From assembly GCF_010500965.1 (NCBI RefSeq), contig NZ_QVMI01000037.1, positions 1 to 33,562 of the forward strand: a stretch of DNA of 33,562 bases, given 5' to 3'. Position 1 is the first letter of the stretch. Every line of letters starts with the position of its first letter. The notes under the pieces are model-generated. The model was not told the origin of the DNA. It did no database searches and worked only from the letters and a program-made list of their open reading frames with translations. Shown here piece after piece: positions 1-7,070 of this stretch. The translations under genes and the position numbers were made by a program. This DNA is from Bacteroides sp. 51 (lineage in GTDB: Bacteria > Bacteroidota > Bacteroidia > Bacteroidales > Bacteroidaceae).

Positions 1-14
1 CTGCGGCATCGTAT

Positions 15-30
15 CCCCCGCTGGCGGGGG
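15..30. repeat. GC-rich perfect hairpin near the left edge
   Basis: The arms CCCCCGC and GCGGGGG are separated by two bases, and a second G-run follows. It stands out from the AT-rich surroundings and resembles short dispersed intergenic hairpins. A reading frame enters from the left edge and stops at 58-60, so the hairpin could lie in the tail of an unseen gene; I do not call that gene. Confidence 0.4.
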
Positions 31-202
31 CAGGGGGTGGATATTGTCATTATCAAATAGTTCTATATTTTAATATAGTGGCAACTCGCAATGACGTGAC
101 AAAATAGACTTATGACACACCCTCATTTCCATACGTAGGGGGAGGATTACAGATAATCATAATATTTTTTAGCCCGAACAAAAGGAATATCCAAGAAAAT
201 AG

Positions 203-210
203 TACATTTG
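203..210 (+). promoter_or_regulatory. Candidate -7 box for the zinc-ribbon gene
   Basis: TACATTTG fits the Bacteroides -7 consensus TAnnTTTG and lies 37 bases before the ATG at 248. No good TTTG -33 box is visible at the usual 19-21 base spacing, so this is a half-match only. Confidence 0.4.
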
Positions 211-247
211 CTTTTCTTATTTACAAACCGCAAGATCAAAAAGAATC

Positions 248-553
248 ATGAAAATATGCCCTAACTGCCGGGAAGAAGTAGAAGATAACTTCGATTTATG
301 CTGGAATTGCTGTTATAGCTTTTCAGAAGAGCAAATCATATCATTACCCGAAAAGAATTCAAACACTGAAATCAAATGTTTACGCTGCCACGTCCCTATG
401 ATTTACTCCGGCGAGTATAAGTTTCTGGAAGGAACCCGCCTGGGAGTATTAGGAGATTTCTTTGAATTGTTACAAAACAGAGAAGCTTTCGACCTATACC
501 TCTGTCCGAAATGCGGAAAAGTAGAATTCTTTAGCCCATTGAAGAAAAAGTAA
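248..553 (+). CDS. Small double zinc-ribbon protein
   Basis: A 101-residue protein with two pairs of CxxC knuckles. The first ribbon is at the N-terminus (CPNC at residues 5-8 and CWNC near 18-21). The second uses CLRC near residue 45 and CPKC near residue 86. The spacing suggests two structural zinc sites; the second resembles nucleic-acid or protein-binding ribbons of small Bacteroidota proteins. There is no signal peptide or membrane segment, so it is probably cytoplasmic. It is transcribed alone, convergent with the YdcF-like gene, and a -7 box candidate lies upstream. I do not recognise a named family, and its function is unknown. Confidence 0.75.
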   Translation: MKICPNCREEVEDNFDLCWNCCYSFSEEQIISLPEKNSNTEIKCLRCHVPMIYSGEYKFLEGTRLGVLGDFFELLQNREAFDLYLCPKCGKVEFFSPLKKK

Positions 554-577
554 AACTCTCAGACTGCCGATAGAACG

Positions 578-1330
578 TTAAATAGAAGTCAGCCAAAACT
601 TACAGATAGACAACACCTCTCTGGCATATGCTGACGGACGCAAATACCATTTAACTCCGGCGTTATATATATGAATCGGCATCCCCTGCCGATCGGCCGT
701 CAATCCTACCCGATAAGCATGATAATCACTTGTGATGATTGCGACCGTATATTCTTTCTGAGTAAACAAACCATCAAGTACAGCTTTCGAATAGGAAAAA
801 TTCTGTACCGTATTTCTTGATTTATCCTCAATCCTGATTTGCTGTTCGGAAACACCATGCGCAACAAGATATCGCTTCATCGCTACGGCTTCGGGAATAT
901 CTTCTTTAGCTCCCTGCCCGCCGCTAACCAAAATGAGAGCATCCGGATTATGCTTCAGATAGTCCAGACAACGGTCAAGCCGTGCCTCTAAGGTAGGAAG
1001 AACCGTCTCTCCCCGTATACCGCACCCCAGCACCAAAACACAATCCTCTTTAAAAGTAACCGTATCTTTTGATCCATGAATAACAATGATGCTCAGCATA
1101 ACTATAAAAAACACGATACCAACTTTCAGTGCTATAGAGATAATGCGCTGAATCCACCTGGGCATTTTACGCATCCACAACCCCAGGACAATGAGAACAA
1201 GAGCAATGACAAATGTTATGGCATTGCCCACAGTAAAACCATAAGCCACAGTTAAAGCAGTAGCACCTACAACACAAAGAATGGCAACAACAATTGCCAA
1301 CCACTCCCATATATTCCTTTTCTTTTTCAT
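578..1330 (-). CDS. YdcF/SanA-family (DUF218) membrane protein
   Basis: About 250 residues. The N-terminal part has two to three hydrophobic segments (about residues 8-75). A soluble DUF218 domain follows, with the family landmarks VLGCGIRGETVLPTLEARLD, a VSGGQG loop and an EDKSRNTVQNF stretch. DUF218 proteins such as E. coli YdcF, SanA and ElyC are linked to envelope integrity and S-adenosylmethionine binding, but no reaction is firmly known. A GTG at 1331-1333 directly precedes the ATG at 1328-1330; I chose the ATG. The gene lies downstream of rplS on the same strand, but a terminator hairpin separates them. Confidence 0.85.
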   Translation of the reverse strand: MKKKRNIWEWLAIVVAILCVVGATALTVAYGFTVGNAITFVIALVLIVLGLWMRKMPRWIQRIISIALKVGIVFFIVMLSIIVIHGSKDTVTFKEDCVLVLGCGIRGETVLPTLEARLDRCLDYLKHNPDALILVSGGQGAKEDIPEAVAMKRYLVAHGVSEQQIRIEDKSRNTVQNFSYSKAVLDGLFTQKEYTVAIITSDYHAYRVGLTADRQGMPIHIYNAGVKWYLRPSAYAREVLSICKFWLTSI

Positions 1331-1384
1331 CACTCACAACTGCTAAAAACAGTACACTTAATCAGATCATTCAAATATAAAAAC

Positions 1385-1420
1385 AAAAAAGTGAAAGCCC
1401 TTCCGAACCTCCACTTTTTT
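1385..1420 (-). terminator. Terminator after rplS
   Basis: On the minus strand an A-run and GTGGAGG pair with CTTTCAC and a T-run around a roughly 10-base loop. It starts about 22 bases past the rplS stop codon. The A and T flanks would let it work in both directions. Confidence 0.75.
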
Positions 1421-1442
1421 ATCTTGAATCAAGAGATGATAA

Positions 1443-1796
1443 TTACTTGTTAACTCTCTTTTCTTTGATTCTAGCTTTCTTACCAGTAAGTGCACGCAAA
1501 TAGTACAATTTAGCGCGACGTACTTTACCCACTTTGTTCACTTCGATGCTATCAATAGCAGGTGATTCGATTGGGAAAATTCTTTCTACGCCAACTGTTC
1601 CTGACATTTTACGAACAGTGAAACGTTTTTTATCGCCATGACCAGCGATTTTGATAACAACACCGCGATACAACTGTACACGCTCCTTGTTACCTTCGAC
1701 AATACGATATGCTACGGTTACAGTGTCACCTGCTTTGAACGTAGGATGCTGTTTGCCGGTAGCAAATGCTTCTTCTGCAATTTTAATAAGATCCAT
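1443..1796 (-). CDS. rplS: 50S ribosomal protein L19
   Basis: 117 residues, the normal length for bacterial L19, which sits at the 30S-50S interface. Family landmarks are seen throughout: [20 protein letters not shown] at about 20-39, the YRGVVI strand, [17 protein letters not shown] and the basic C-terminal [10 protein letters not shown]. The gene is monocistronic here rather than in the proteobacterial rpsP-rimM-trmD-rplS operon. Its leader is about 100 bases if transcription starts near the -7 box at 1906-1913. A terminator follows. Confidence 0.97.
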   Translation of the reverse strand: MDLIKIAEEAFATGKQHPTFKAGDTVTVAYRIVEGNKERVQLYRGVVIKIAGHGDKKRFTVRKMSGTVGVERIFPIESPAIDSIEVNKVGKVRRAKLYYLRALTGKKARIKEKRVNK

Positions 1797-1905
1797 CTTT
1801 CAATTATTTAATTGTTCATCGTTACAACGCAACATATCAAGCAACTCTTCTTTGACAGCGATTGCGCGAAAGCGGTGCAAAGGAACGAAAATATTAGCAA
1901 ACAAC

Positions 1906-1935
1906 CAAATATAACCATTAAAAACGCTATATTTG
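1906..1935. promoter_or_regulatory. Back-to-back -7 boxes for rplS and the nucleotidase operon
   Basis: A minus-strand TATATTTG (1906-1913) points to rplS and a plus-strand TATATTTG (1928-1935) points to the 5'-nucleotidase genes. Both fit TAnnTTTG. The -33 region of each would fall on or beside the box of the other; no exact TTTG is seen at the right spacing for either. Confidence 0.45.
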
Positions 1936-1960
1936 TAGCATATAATATTAAGATAATGCG

Positions 1961-2731
1961 ATGAGATCAAATCAATTCTTACTACTACACACCATCTTTT
2001 GGACTGGCCTGCTAGGTTTATCTTCCTGTAAAGCTGACAAGAAAATCACAATCACAGCAAACAGGACAGAAATGACAGCCCAGTGGGATAATATGCCCAG
2101 CGAGAAAGCCAACGAAGTCTTTGCCCCCTACAAAGCAAAAGTAGATAGCATCATGGACCCCGTTATTGGCGAAAGCGCTATGGACATGACAGCCAAACGT
2201 CCGGAGAGCTTACTATCCAATCTGGTAGCCGATGTGCTCAGGAACAGCACAATACCCTACATCCAACGCCCGGCCGACGTAGCCATTATCAATGTCGGAG
2301 GGTTACGCAATAGCCTGAGCAAAGGAGATATCTCCTACCGAAGCATTTATGAAATCCTCCCTTTTGAGAACTCACTCTGTATACTTTCCTTAAAAGGAAG
2401 CGATGTAAAAGAACTAATGAAAGATATCATAAAAGTAGGAGGAGAAGGACTAAGCAATGTACAAATGACCGTCAACAAAGACATGGATATTGTTGATGTT
2501 AAAATAAACAACCAACCCATCAATGACGATCAACTGTACACTATCGCAACCGTAGATTATCTGGCCGAAGGAAATGACAGAATGACAGCCTTCAAAAGGG
2601 CTGAAAAAAGAATGTGTGTAGAAGAAGCCACCATCCGCGATATATTCCTGGAATATGTAAAAGCGGAAGCGGCCCAAGGTAGAGCACTCACTTCCAAAAT
2701 GGAAGGCCGGGTAACGATATTAGATAAATAA
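1961..2731 (+). CDS. Lipoprotein with 5'-nucleotidase C-terminal domain
   Basis: 256 residues. The N-terminus has a lipoprotein signal with a cysteine at about residue 23 (GLSSC), so I infer a lipid-anchored envelope protein. The rest matches the UshA C-terminal, substrate-binding domain: ESLLSNLVADVLR, ADVAIINVGGLRNSLSKGDISYRSIYEILPFENSL and DYLAEGNDRM. In whole 5'-nucleotidases this domain holds the nucleotide and the N-terminal metallophosphoesterase cuts it. Here the two domains are separate genes; the catalytic one starts 25 bases downstream. The two products probably act together on extracellular nucleotides or related phosphoesters, but that is inference. Confidence 0.85.
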   Translation: MRSNQFLLLHTIFWTGLLGLSSCKADKKITITANRTEMTAQWDNMPSEKANEVFAPYKAKVDSIMDPVIGESAMDMTAKRPESLLSNLVADVLRNSTIPYIQRPADVAIINVGGLRNSLSKGDISYRSIYEILPFENSLCILSLKGSDVKELMKDIIKVGGEGLSNVQMTVNKDMDIVDVKINNQPINDDQLYTIATVDYLAEGNDRMTAFKRAEKRMCVEEATIRDIFLEYVKAEAAQGRALTSKMEGRVTILDK

Positions 2732-2756
2732 CACCTGATAATAAGAGTTTATATCC

Positions 2757-3599
2757 ATGATTAAAAGAAACCTGTTACTGCTGACATTGTGCATTGCCAT
2801 CACATCGGCTTTCGCGCAAAAAACATTAACGATATTACATACGAACGACGTACATAGTCGCATCGAACCTGTTTCTCCCGAATCACCCGACCCTAAAGCG
2901 GCCAACAAAGGAGGATTCCTCCGTGTAGCAGCGTATATAGAAAAAGTAAAAAAGGAAACCTCAAATGTGTTGGTATTCGACTGCGGAGACTTTTCACAAG
3001 GCACCCCCTACTATAATATGTTCAAAGGTGAGGTGGAAATCAAACTCATGAATACCATAGGCTATGATGCCGGCACCATTGGTAACCATGAATTTGATTT
3101 TGGTTTAGACAATATGGCCCGACTGTTTAAAATGGCCGATTTCCCCATTGTTTGCGCGAACTACGATGTAAAAGGAACTGTTCTTGAAGGACTCGTGAAA
3201 CCGTATATAATTATTAAGAAGTATGGACTTAAGATAGGAATCCTGGGACTGGGAACCAAGTTGAGCGGCATGGTACAAGTCAGCAACTATGAAGGCGTAA
3301 CATTCCAGGACCCATACAAAGCCGCCAATGAAGCAGCAACGGCACTCAAAAAAGAAGGTTGCGATATTATCATTTGCCTGTCGCACCTTGGCTTTATGGC
3401 AAGCGCCAAAGACCCGATATGCGATGTCGAATTAGTTAAAAACACACGCAATATTGATATCATTCTGGGAGGGCATTCACACACCTTTATCGAAGAGCCG
3501 CTAATCTACAAAAACCTGGATGGAAAAGACGTTTATATCACTCAAATGGGAAGAAGCGGCATCTTTGTAGGCCGTATGGACATAACAGTTGAAAATTGA
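2757..3599 (+). CDS. 5'-nucleotidase metallophosphoesterase domain protein, exported
   Basis: 280 residues with a cleavable signal peptide (about 1-20, ending SAFAQ). The metallophosphoesterase motifs appear in order: LHTNDVHSR (metal ligands D and H), DCGDFSQGTPYYN, GNHEFDFG, LSHLGF and GGHSHTF. These form the di-metal site of the UshA/5'-nucleotidase family. The protein stops where a full UshA would continue into the C-terminal domain, which is encoded by the gene just upstream. The final codons and the TGA stop lie inside a GTTGAAA-type repeat, so the C-terminal residues may have been fixed by repeat insertion. Confidence 0.88.
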   Translation: MIKRNLLLLTLCIAITSAFAQKTLTILHTNDVHSRIEPVSPESPDPKAANKGGFLRVAAYIEKVKKETSNVLVFDCGDFSQGTPYYNMFKGEVEIKLMNTIGYDAGTIGNHEFDFGLDNMARLFKMADFPIVCANYDVKGTVLEGLVKPYIIIKKYGLKIGILGLGTKLSGMVQVSNYEGVTFQDPYKAANEAATALKKEGCDIIICLSHLGFMASAKDPICDVELVKNTRNIDIILGGHSHTFIEEPLIYKNLDGKDVYITQMGRSGIFVGRMDITVEN

Positions 3600-3667
3600 A
3601 AGTTGAAAGTTGAAAGTGATGACATTGACCACTTTTAACTTTCAATTTTCAACTTTCAACTTTCAAC
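3588..3667. repeat. GTTGAAA-type inverted repeat spanning a stop codon
   Basis: The left arm (3588-3617) has four GTTGAAA/ATTGAAA-like units at 7-8 base spacing. The right arm (3631-3667) has the complementary CTTTCAA units. The arms can pair in several registers around a short loop. The TGA stop at 3597-3599 is part of the left arm. The next gene starts 12 bases after the right arm, so a hairpin here could tune read-through or translation of the downstream gene. Confidence 0.8.
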
Positions 3668-3679
3668 TCTTAAATTACA

Positions 3680-6658
3680 ATGAAGCGAATTCTAATTTCA
3701 TTTATAACCGTATTCTTTTGCTTATACACAAAGGCTCAGGTTGAGCCTTTAGTCTTATACAAAGCATTACAAGACCCTGAATGCCAGGAGTGGGTGGATT
3801 CCGTTTTCGACAAAATGACTCTGAAAGAAAGAGTCGGCCAGCTTTTTGTCTATACCATTGCGCCGGTCGAAACGAAACCAAACATGGCATTATTGCGCGA
3901 TGTGGTTCATAACCATAAAGTCGGGGGGCTGTTATTCTCCAAAGGAGAACTGGAAACACAGGCCATCATCACCAATCAGGCGCAAGACATGGCCAAAGTC
4001 CCCCTGATGATTACATTTGATGGTGAATGGGGCTTATCTATGCGGATAAAAGACACCCCAGTCTACTCGCGCAACATGGTGTTGGGATGCATAAGCGATG
4101 AGCAATTGATATATGAATATGGTAAAGAAGTGGCCCGTCAGTGCCGCGAACTTGGCATACATGTTAACTTCGCTCCGGATGCCGATGTAAATATCAACCC
4201 CAAGAACCCGGTAATCAACACCCGTTCGTTTGGCGAAGACCCCAAGAATGTGGCCGACAAGGTCATTCTATATTCATCGGGGTTGGAAAGTGGCGGAGTG
4301 CTGTCTGTTTCGAAACACTTCCCCGGACATGGCGATACGGAAACCGACTCGCACCACTCCTTACCTTTCCTTAATTTTACGCGCGCACGACTGGACAGCA
4401 TAGAATTATATCCATTCAAACAAGCCATACGCGCCGGATTGGGTGGAATGATGGTAGGACACCTGGAGGTGCCTGTACTGGAACCGCAGAAAGGATTGCC
4501 ATCGTCATTATCGCGCAATATCGTACAGAACCTACTCAGGGAAGAGCTTGGATTTAAAGGGCTGATATTCACCGATGCTTTGGCTATGAAAGGAGTAGCC
4601 GGCACCAAGTATCTGTCACTCGCTGCCATAAAAGCAGGCAATGACATGGTGTTGACCCCACGCAACCTAAAGGAAGAAATTGAAGCCGTTATCCAAGCCG
4701 TAAAGAATGATGAGTTGAGCGAAGAAGTTATCAACGAAAAATGTAGAAAGGTACTCACTTATAAGTATGCCCTGGGTGTTGCTAATCAAAAGAAAATCCA
4801 GATATCGGGACTCTCCTACCGCATAAATACACCTTATGCCCGCGATCTGGGAAACCGGTTGAATGAAGCTGCCATTACGGTAGCAAGCAATAAAAATCAG
4901 GTCCTCCCTCTGCATTCCGACGTAAAAAAGATCGCAATGATAAACGTGGGAACCACCGGAGGAAACACAAACTTTGAGCAGGCACTTAAAAAGTATGTAG
5001 CGGTAAAACGCATACAACTTAAACCGAATGCGCTCGCAACCGAACGCAAGATACTCCGCGATACACTGTCTACCTATAAACGGGTGGTGGTATGTATTTC
5101 CGATAAGCAACTAGCTCCATATGCTGGGTTCTTTTCCGAACTTCCACCGGAGATTCCGGTTGTTTATGTTTTCTTTACGCCAGAGAAACCGATGGTGCAA
5201 CTTGAGAAAGGTTTGGCGAATGCCTCGGCAGTAATACTTGCACACTCTGCCGAGAAGAGCATACAGGAACATACCGCGAAAATCTTATTCGGGCAAGCAG
5301 CAGCAAGCGGACGGCTGTCTACAAGCGTAGGCAATGTACTCAAAGCAGGCGATGGCGTGACGATGGTATTGCCAACGGTTCATCATTTCATACCCGAAGA
5401 GTATGGAGTGAAATCTAATGTATTGAAGCGTATTGATGAGATTGCGAAAGAAGGAGTAGAGGAAGGTGCGTATCCCGGATGCCAGGTCGTTGTATTAAAG
5501 GAAGGGAAAACAGTATACAGCAAGGCGTTTGGCACTTTCTCGGGAGAAGGAAGTCAGGTTATCAGTACTTCGAGCATATTCGATATTGCTTCGCTCTCTA
5601 AAACCTCGGGCACCTTGCTGGCAATCATGAAGTTATACGATAAAGGAATGTTTAGCCTGTCGGATAAAGCATCTGCTTACCTGCCATTCTTACAGGATAC
5701 GGATAAAAGTGATATCACCATCCGCGAACTCCTTTTGCATGAATCCGGTTTACCATCGACCCTGTTTTTCTATTTAATGGCTATCAATAAGGACAGTTAT
5801 GAAGGTAGGCTTTTCAAAGCAACACGCGATAATCTGCATACTGTGCAAATCGGAGCGCAAACTTATGCGCAGCCTAACTTCAAATTCATTAAAGGTATGA
5901 CGTCCGATAAAGCAAGTGACGTCTACACAATACAAGCTTCCGATCAACTTTGGCTGAATAAGTCATTCAGTGATTCGATCAATGCAAGAATCGCAAGAGA
6001 GAAGTTGGGTACTAAAAGATATAGATACAGTTGTGTAGGCTTCATTGTTTTACAAAAACTGGCGGAACAACTCAGTGGTATGCCATTGGATGAATTCTTA
6101 AACAAAGAATTCTATGCTCCAATGGGGTTAAAGCGCACGGCATATCAGCCATTAAAATACTTCAAAAAAGAGGAGATTGTTCCTTCGTCTACCGACAATT
6201 TCTTACGGAAAACGACCGTACAAGGTTTTGTCCACGACGAATCGGCTGCCTTTCAGGGCGGAGTATCGGGCAATGCAGGTATATTCTCTACGGCAGAAGA
6301 AATCGCTCTTATCCATCAGATGATCCTGAATGGTGGCGAGCTGAATGGCAAACGATACCTGAGTAAAGAAACCTGCAAACTCTTTACTACAGAAAAGTCA
6401 AGAACCAGTCGCCGTGGGCTGGGCTTTGACAAGCCCGACATGAAAGATTCAAGAAAAAGCCCGTGCGCTAAATCTGCACCGGCATCTGCTTATGGCCACA
6501 ATGGATTTACTGGTACTTGCGCCTGGGTGGACCCAAGAAATAAATTAGTATATGTCTTTTTAAGCAACAGGACTTATCCCGATGTGTGGATTAACAAATT
6601 GGCTAAACTACAGATACGCGAACGGATTCAGGATACAATTTATGAATCACTGAAATGA
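3680..6658 (+). CDS. GH3 (NagZ-like) and serine beta-lactamase-fold fusion
   Basis: 992 residues with a signal peptide (about 1-19). Residues 36-370 form a family 3 glycoside hydrolase barrel with the NagZ signature KHFPGHGDT (212-220), the D223-S-H225 acid/base dyad and a likely nucleophile D299 in FTDALAMKG. This points to N-acetylhexosamine cleavage in peptidoglycan fragments. Residues 380-560 look like the second GH3 (alpha/beta sandwich) region. Residues 575-990 are a class C beta-lactamase/DD-peptidase fold with S638-x-x-K641 and H940-N-G. The usual YxN motif reads Y783-S-C785, so the third element is changed. I infer export to the periplasm or surface and a role in wall turnover. The gene follows the nucleotidase genes on the same strand. 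Confidence 0.9.
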   Translation: MKRILISFITVFFCLYTKAQVEPLVLYKALQDPECQEWVDSVFDKMTLKERVGQLFVYTIAPVETKPNMALLRDVVHNHKVGGLLFSKGELETQAIITNQAQDMAKVPLMITFDGEWGLSMRIKDTPVYSRNMVLGCISDEQLIYEYGKEVARQCRELGIHVNFAPDADVNINPKNPVINTRSFGEDPKNVADKVILYSSGLESGGVLSVSKHFPGHGDTETDSHHSLPFLNFTRARLDSIELYPFKQAIRAGLGGMMVGHLEVPVLEPQKGLPSSLSRNIVQNLLREELGFKGLIFTDALAMKGVAGTKYLSLAAIKAGNDMVLTPRNLKEEIEAVIQAVKNDELSEEVINEKCRKVLTYKYALGVANQKKIQISGLSYRINTPYARDLGNRLNEAAITVASNKNQVLPLHSDVKKIAMINVGTTGGNTNFEQALKKYVAVKRIQLKPNALATERKILRDTLSTYKRVVVCISDKQLAPYAGFFSELPPEIPVVYVFFTPEKPMVQLEKGLANASAVILAHSAEKSIQEHTAKILFGQAAASGRLSTSVGNVLKAGDGVTMVLPTVHHFIPEEYGVKSNVLKRIDEIAKEGVEEGAYPGCQVVVLKEGKTVYSKAFGTFSGEGSQVISTSSIFDIASLSKTSGTLLAIMKLYDKGMFSLSDKASAYLPFLQDTDKSDITIRELLLHESGLPSTLFFYLMAINKDSYEGRLFKATRDNLHTVQIGAQTYAQPNFKFIKGMTSDKASDVYTIQASDQLWLNKSFSDSINARIAREKLGTKRYRYSCVGFIVLQKLAEQLSGMPLDEFLNKEFYAPMGLKRTAYQPLKYFKKEEIVPSSTDNFLRKTTVQGFVHDESAAFQGGVSGNAGIFSTAEEIALIHQMILNGGELNGKRYLSKETCKLFTTEKSRTSRRGLGFDKPDMKDSRKSPCAKSAPASAYGHNGFTGTCAWVDPRNKLVYVFLSNRTYPDVWINKLAKLQIRERIQDTIYESLK

Positions 6659-6666
6659 TAACTCCC

Positions 6667-6690
6667 GGGCGGTTCGCGAACCGCCCCTAC
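6667..6690 (-). repeat. REP-like palindrome with GTAG head
   Basis: 6667-6686 is a perfect 20-bp palindrome, GGGCGGTTCGCGAACCGCCC. On the minus strand it is preceded by GTAG (6690-6687), the tetranucleotide that heads REP elements recognised by RAYT transposases. It sits between the convergent GH3 and MarR genes and may also act as a bidirectional terminator. The TAG of GTAG is the MarR stop codon. Confidence 0.7.
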
Positions 6691-7052
6691 AATAAACCTA
6701 CAAATAACGGCTTCAACAGTTCCGGTATCTGAATCTTCTCCCGATCAACCATTTGAAGGCGTTCCCTGCCACTATCCGTCAGTTGAAAATACATTTGTCG
6801 CTTATCAACCTCACCTATCGCTCGTTTGATCAGTTTCTTATCTTCTACCGCACGTATCACTTTAGATGTATGTGAAGGTGTCATCTCGGTACGTTCGGCA
6901 ATAGCGGTAGAAGTCATTCCTTCGCCAGTCACTTCTTCCAGCGAGCATAAGACCATCGCTTCATTAAGAGAAAGGCCGTAAACCCTCTCGAACTCTGCCT
7001 CAAAGACAGAGATGGCTTTATAAATATCCCGCATCACACATATTGATCTCAT
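6687..7052 (-). CDS. MarR-family transcriptional regulator
   Basis: 121 residues, slightly short for MarR. The winged helix-turn-helix is clear: TSTAIAERTEMTPSHTSKVIRAVEDKKLIKR holds the recognition helix and EVDKRQMYFQLTDSGRERL forms the wing. The ATG at 7052 has a purine-rich GAGAGAG a few bases upstream; an internal ATG at 7034 is the alternative. The gene is 18 bases downstream of the persulfide-reductase fusion on the same strand, so it is likely co-transcribed and may regulate that operon in response to a thiol or electrophile signal. The stop codon is provided by a REP-like element. The real target is not shown by the sequence. Confidence 0.85.
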   Translation of the reverse strand: MRSICVMRDIYKAISVFEAEFERVYGLSLNEAMVLCSLEEVTGEGMTSTAIAERTEMTPSHTSKVIRAVEDKKLIKRAIGEVDKRQMYFQLTDSGRERLQMVDREKIQIPELLKPLFVGLL

Positions 7053-7070
7053 AACACTCTCTCTATTTAA

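Noticed and set aside
1-60. C-terminal tail of a gene entering from the left edge
   Set aside because: An open frame ends at 58-60, but 19 codons over a GC-rich hairpin are not enough to support a gene.
1797-1905. Ribosomal-protein leader RNA upstream of rplS
   Set aside because: The leader is about 100 bases, but I could not recognise a conserved fold, so no regulatory RNA is called.
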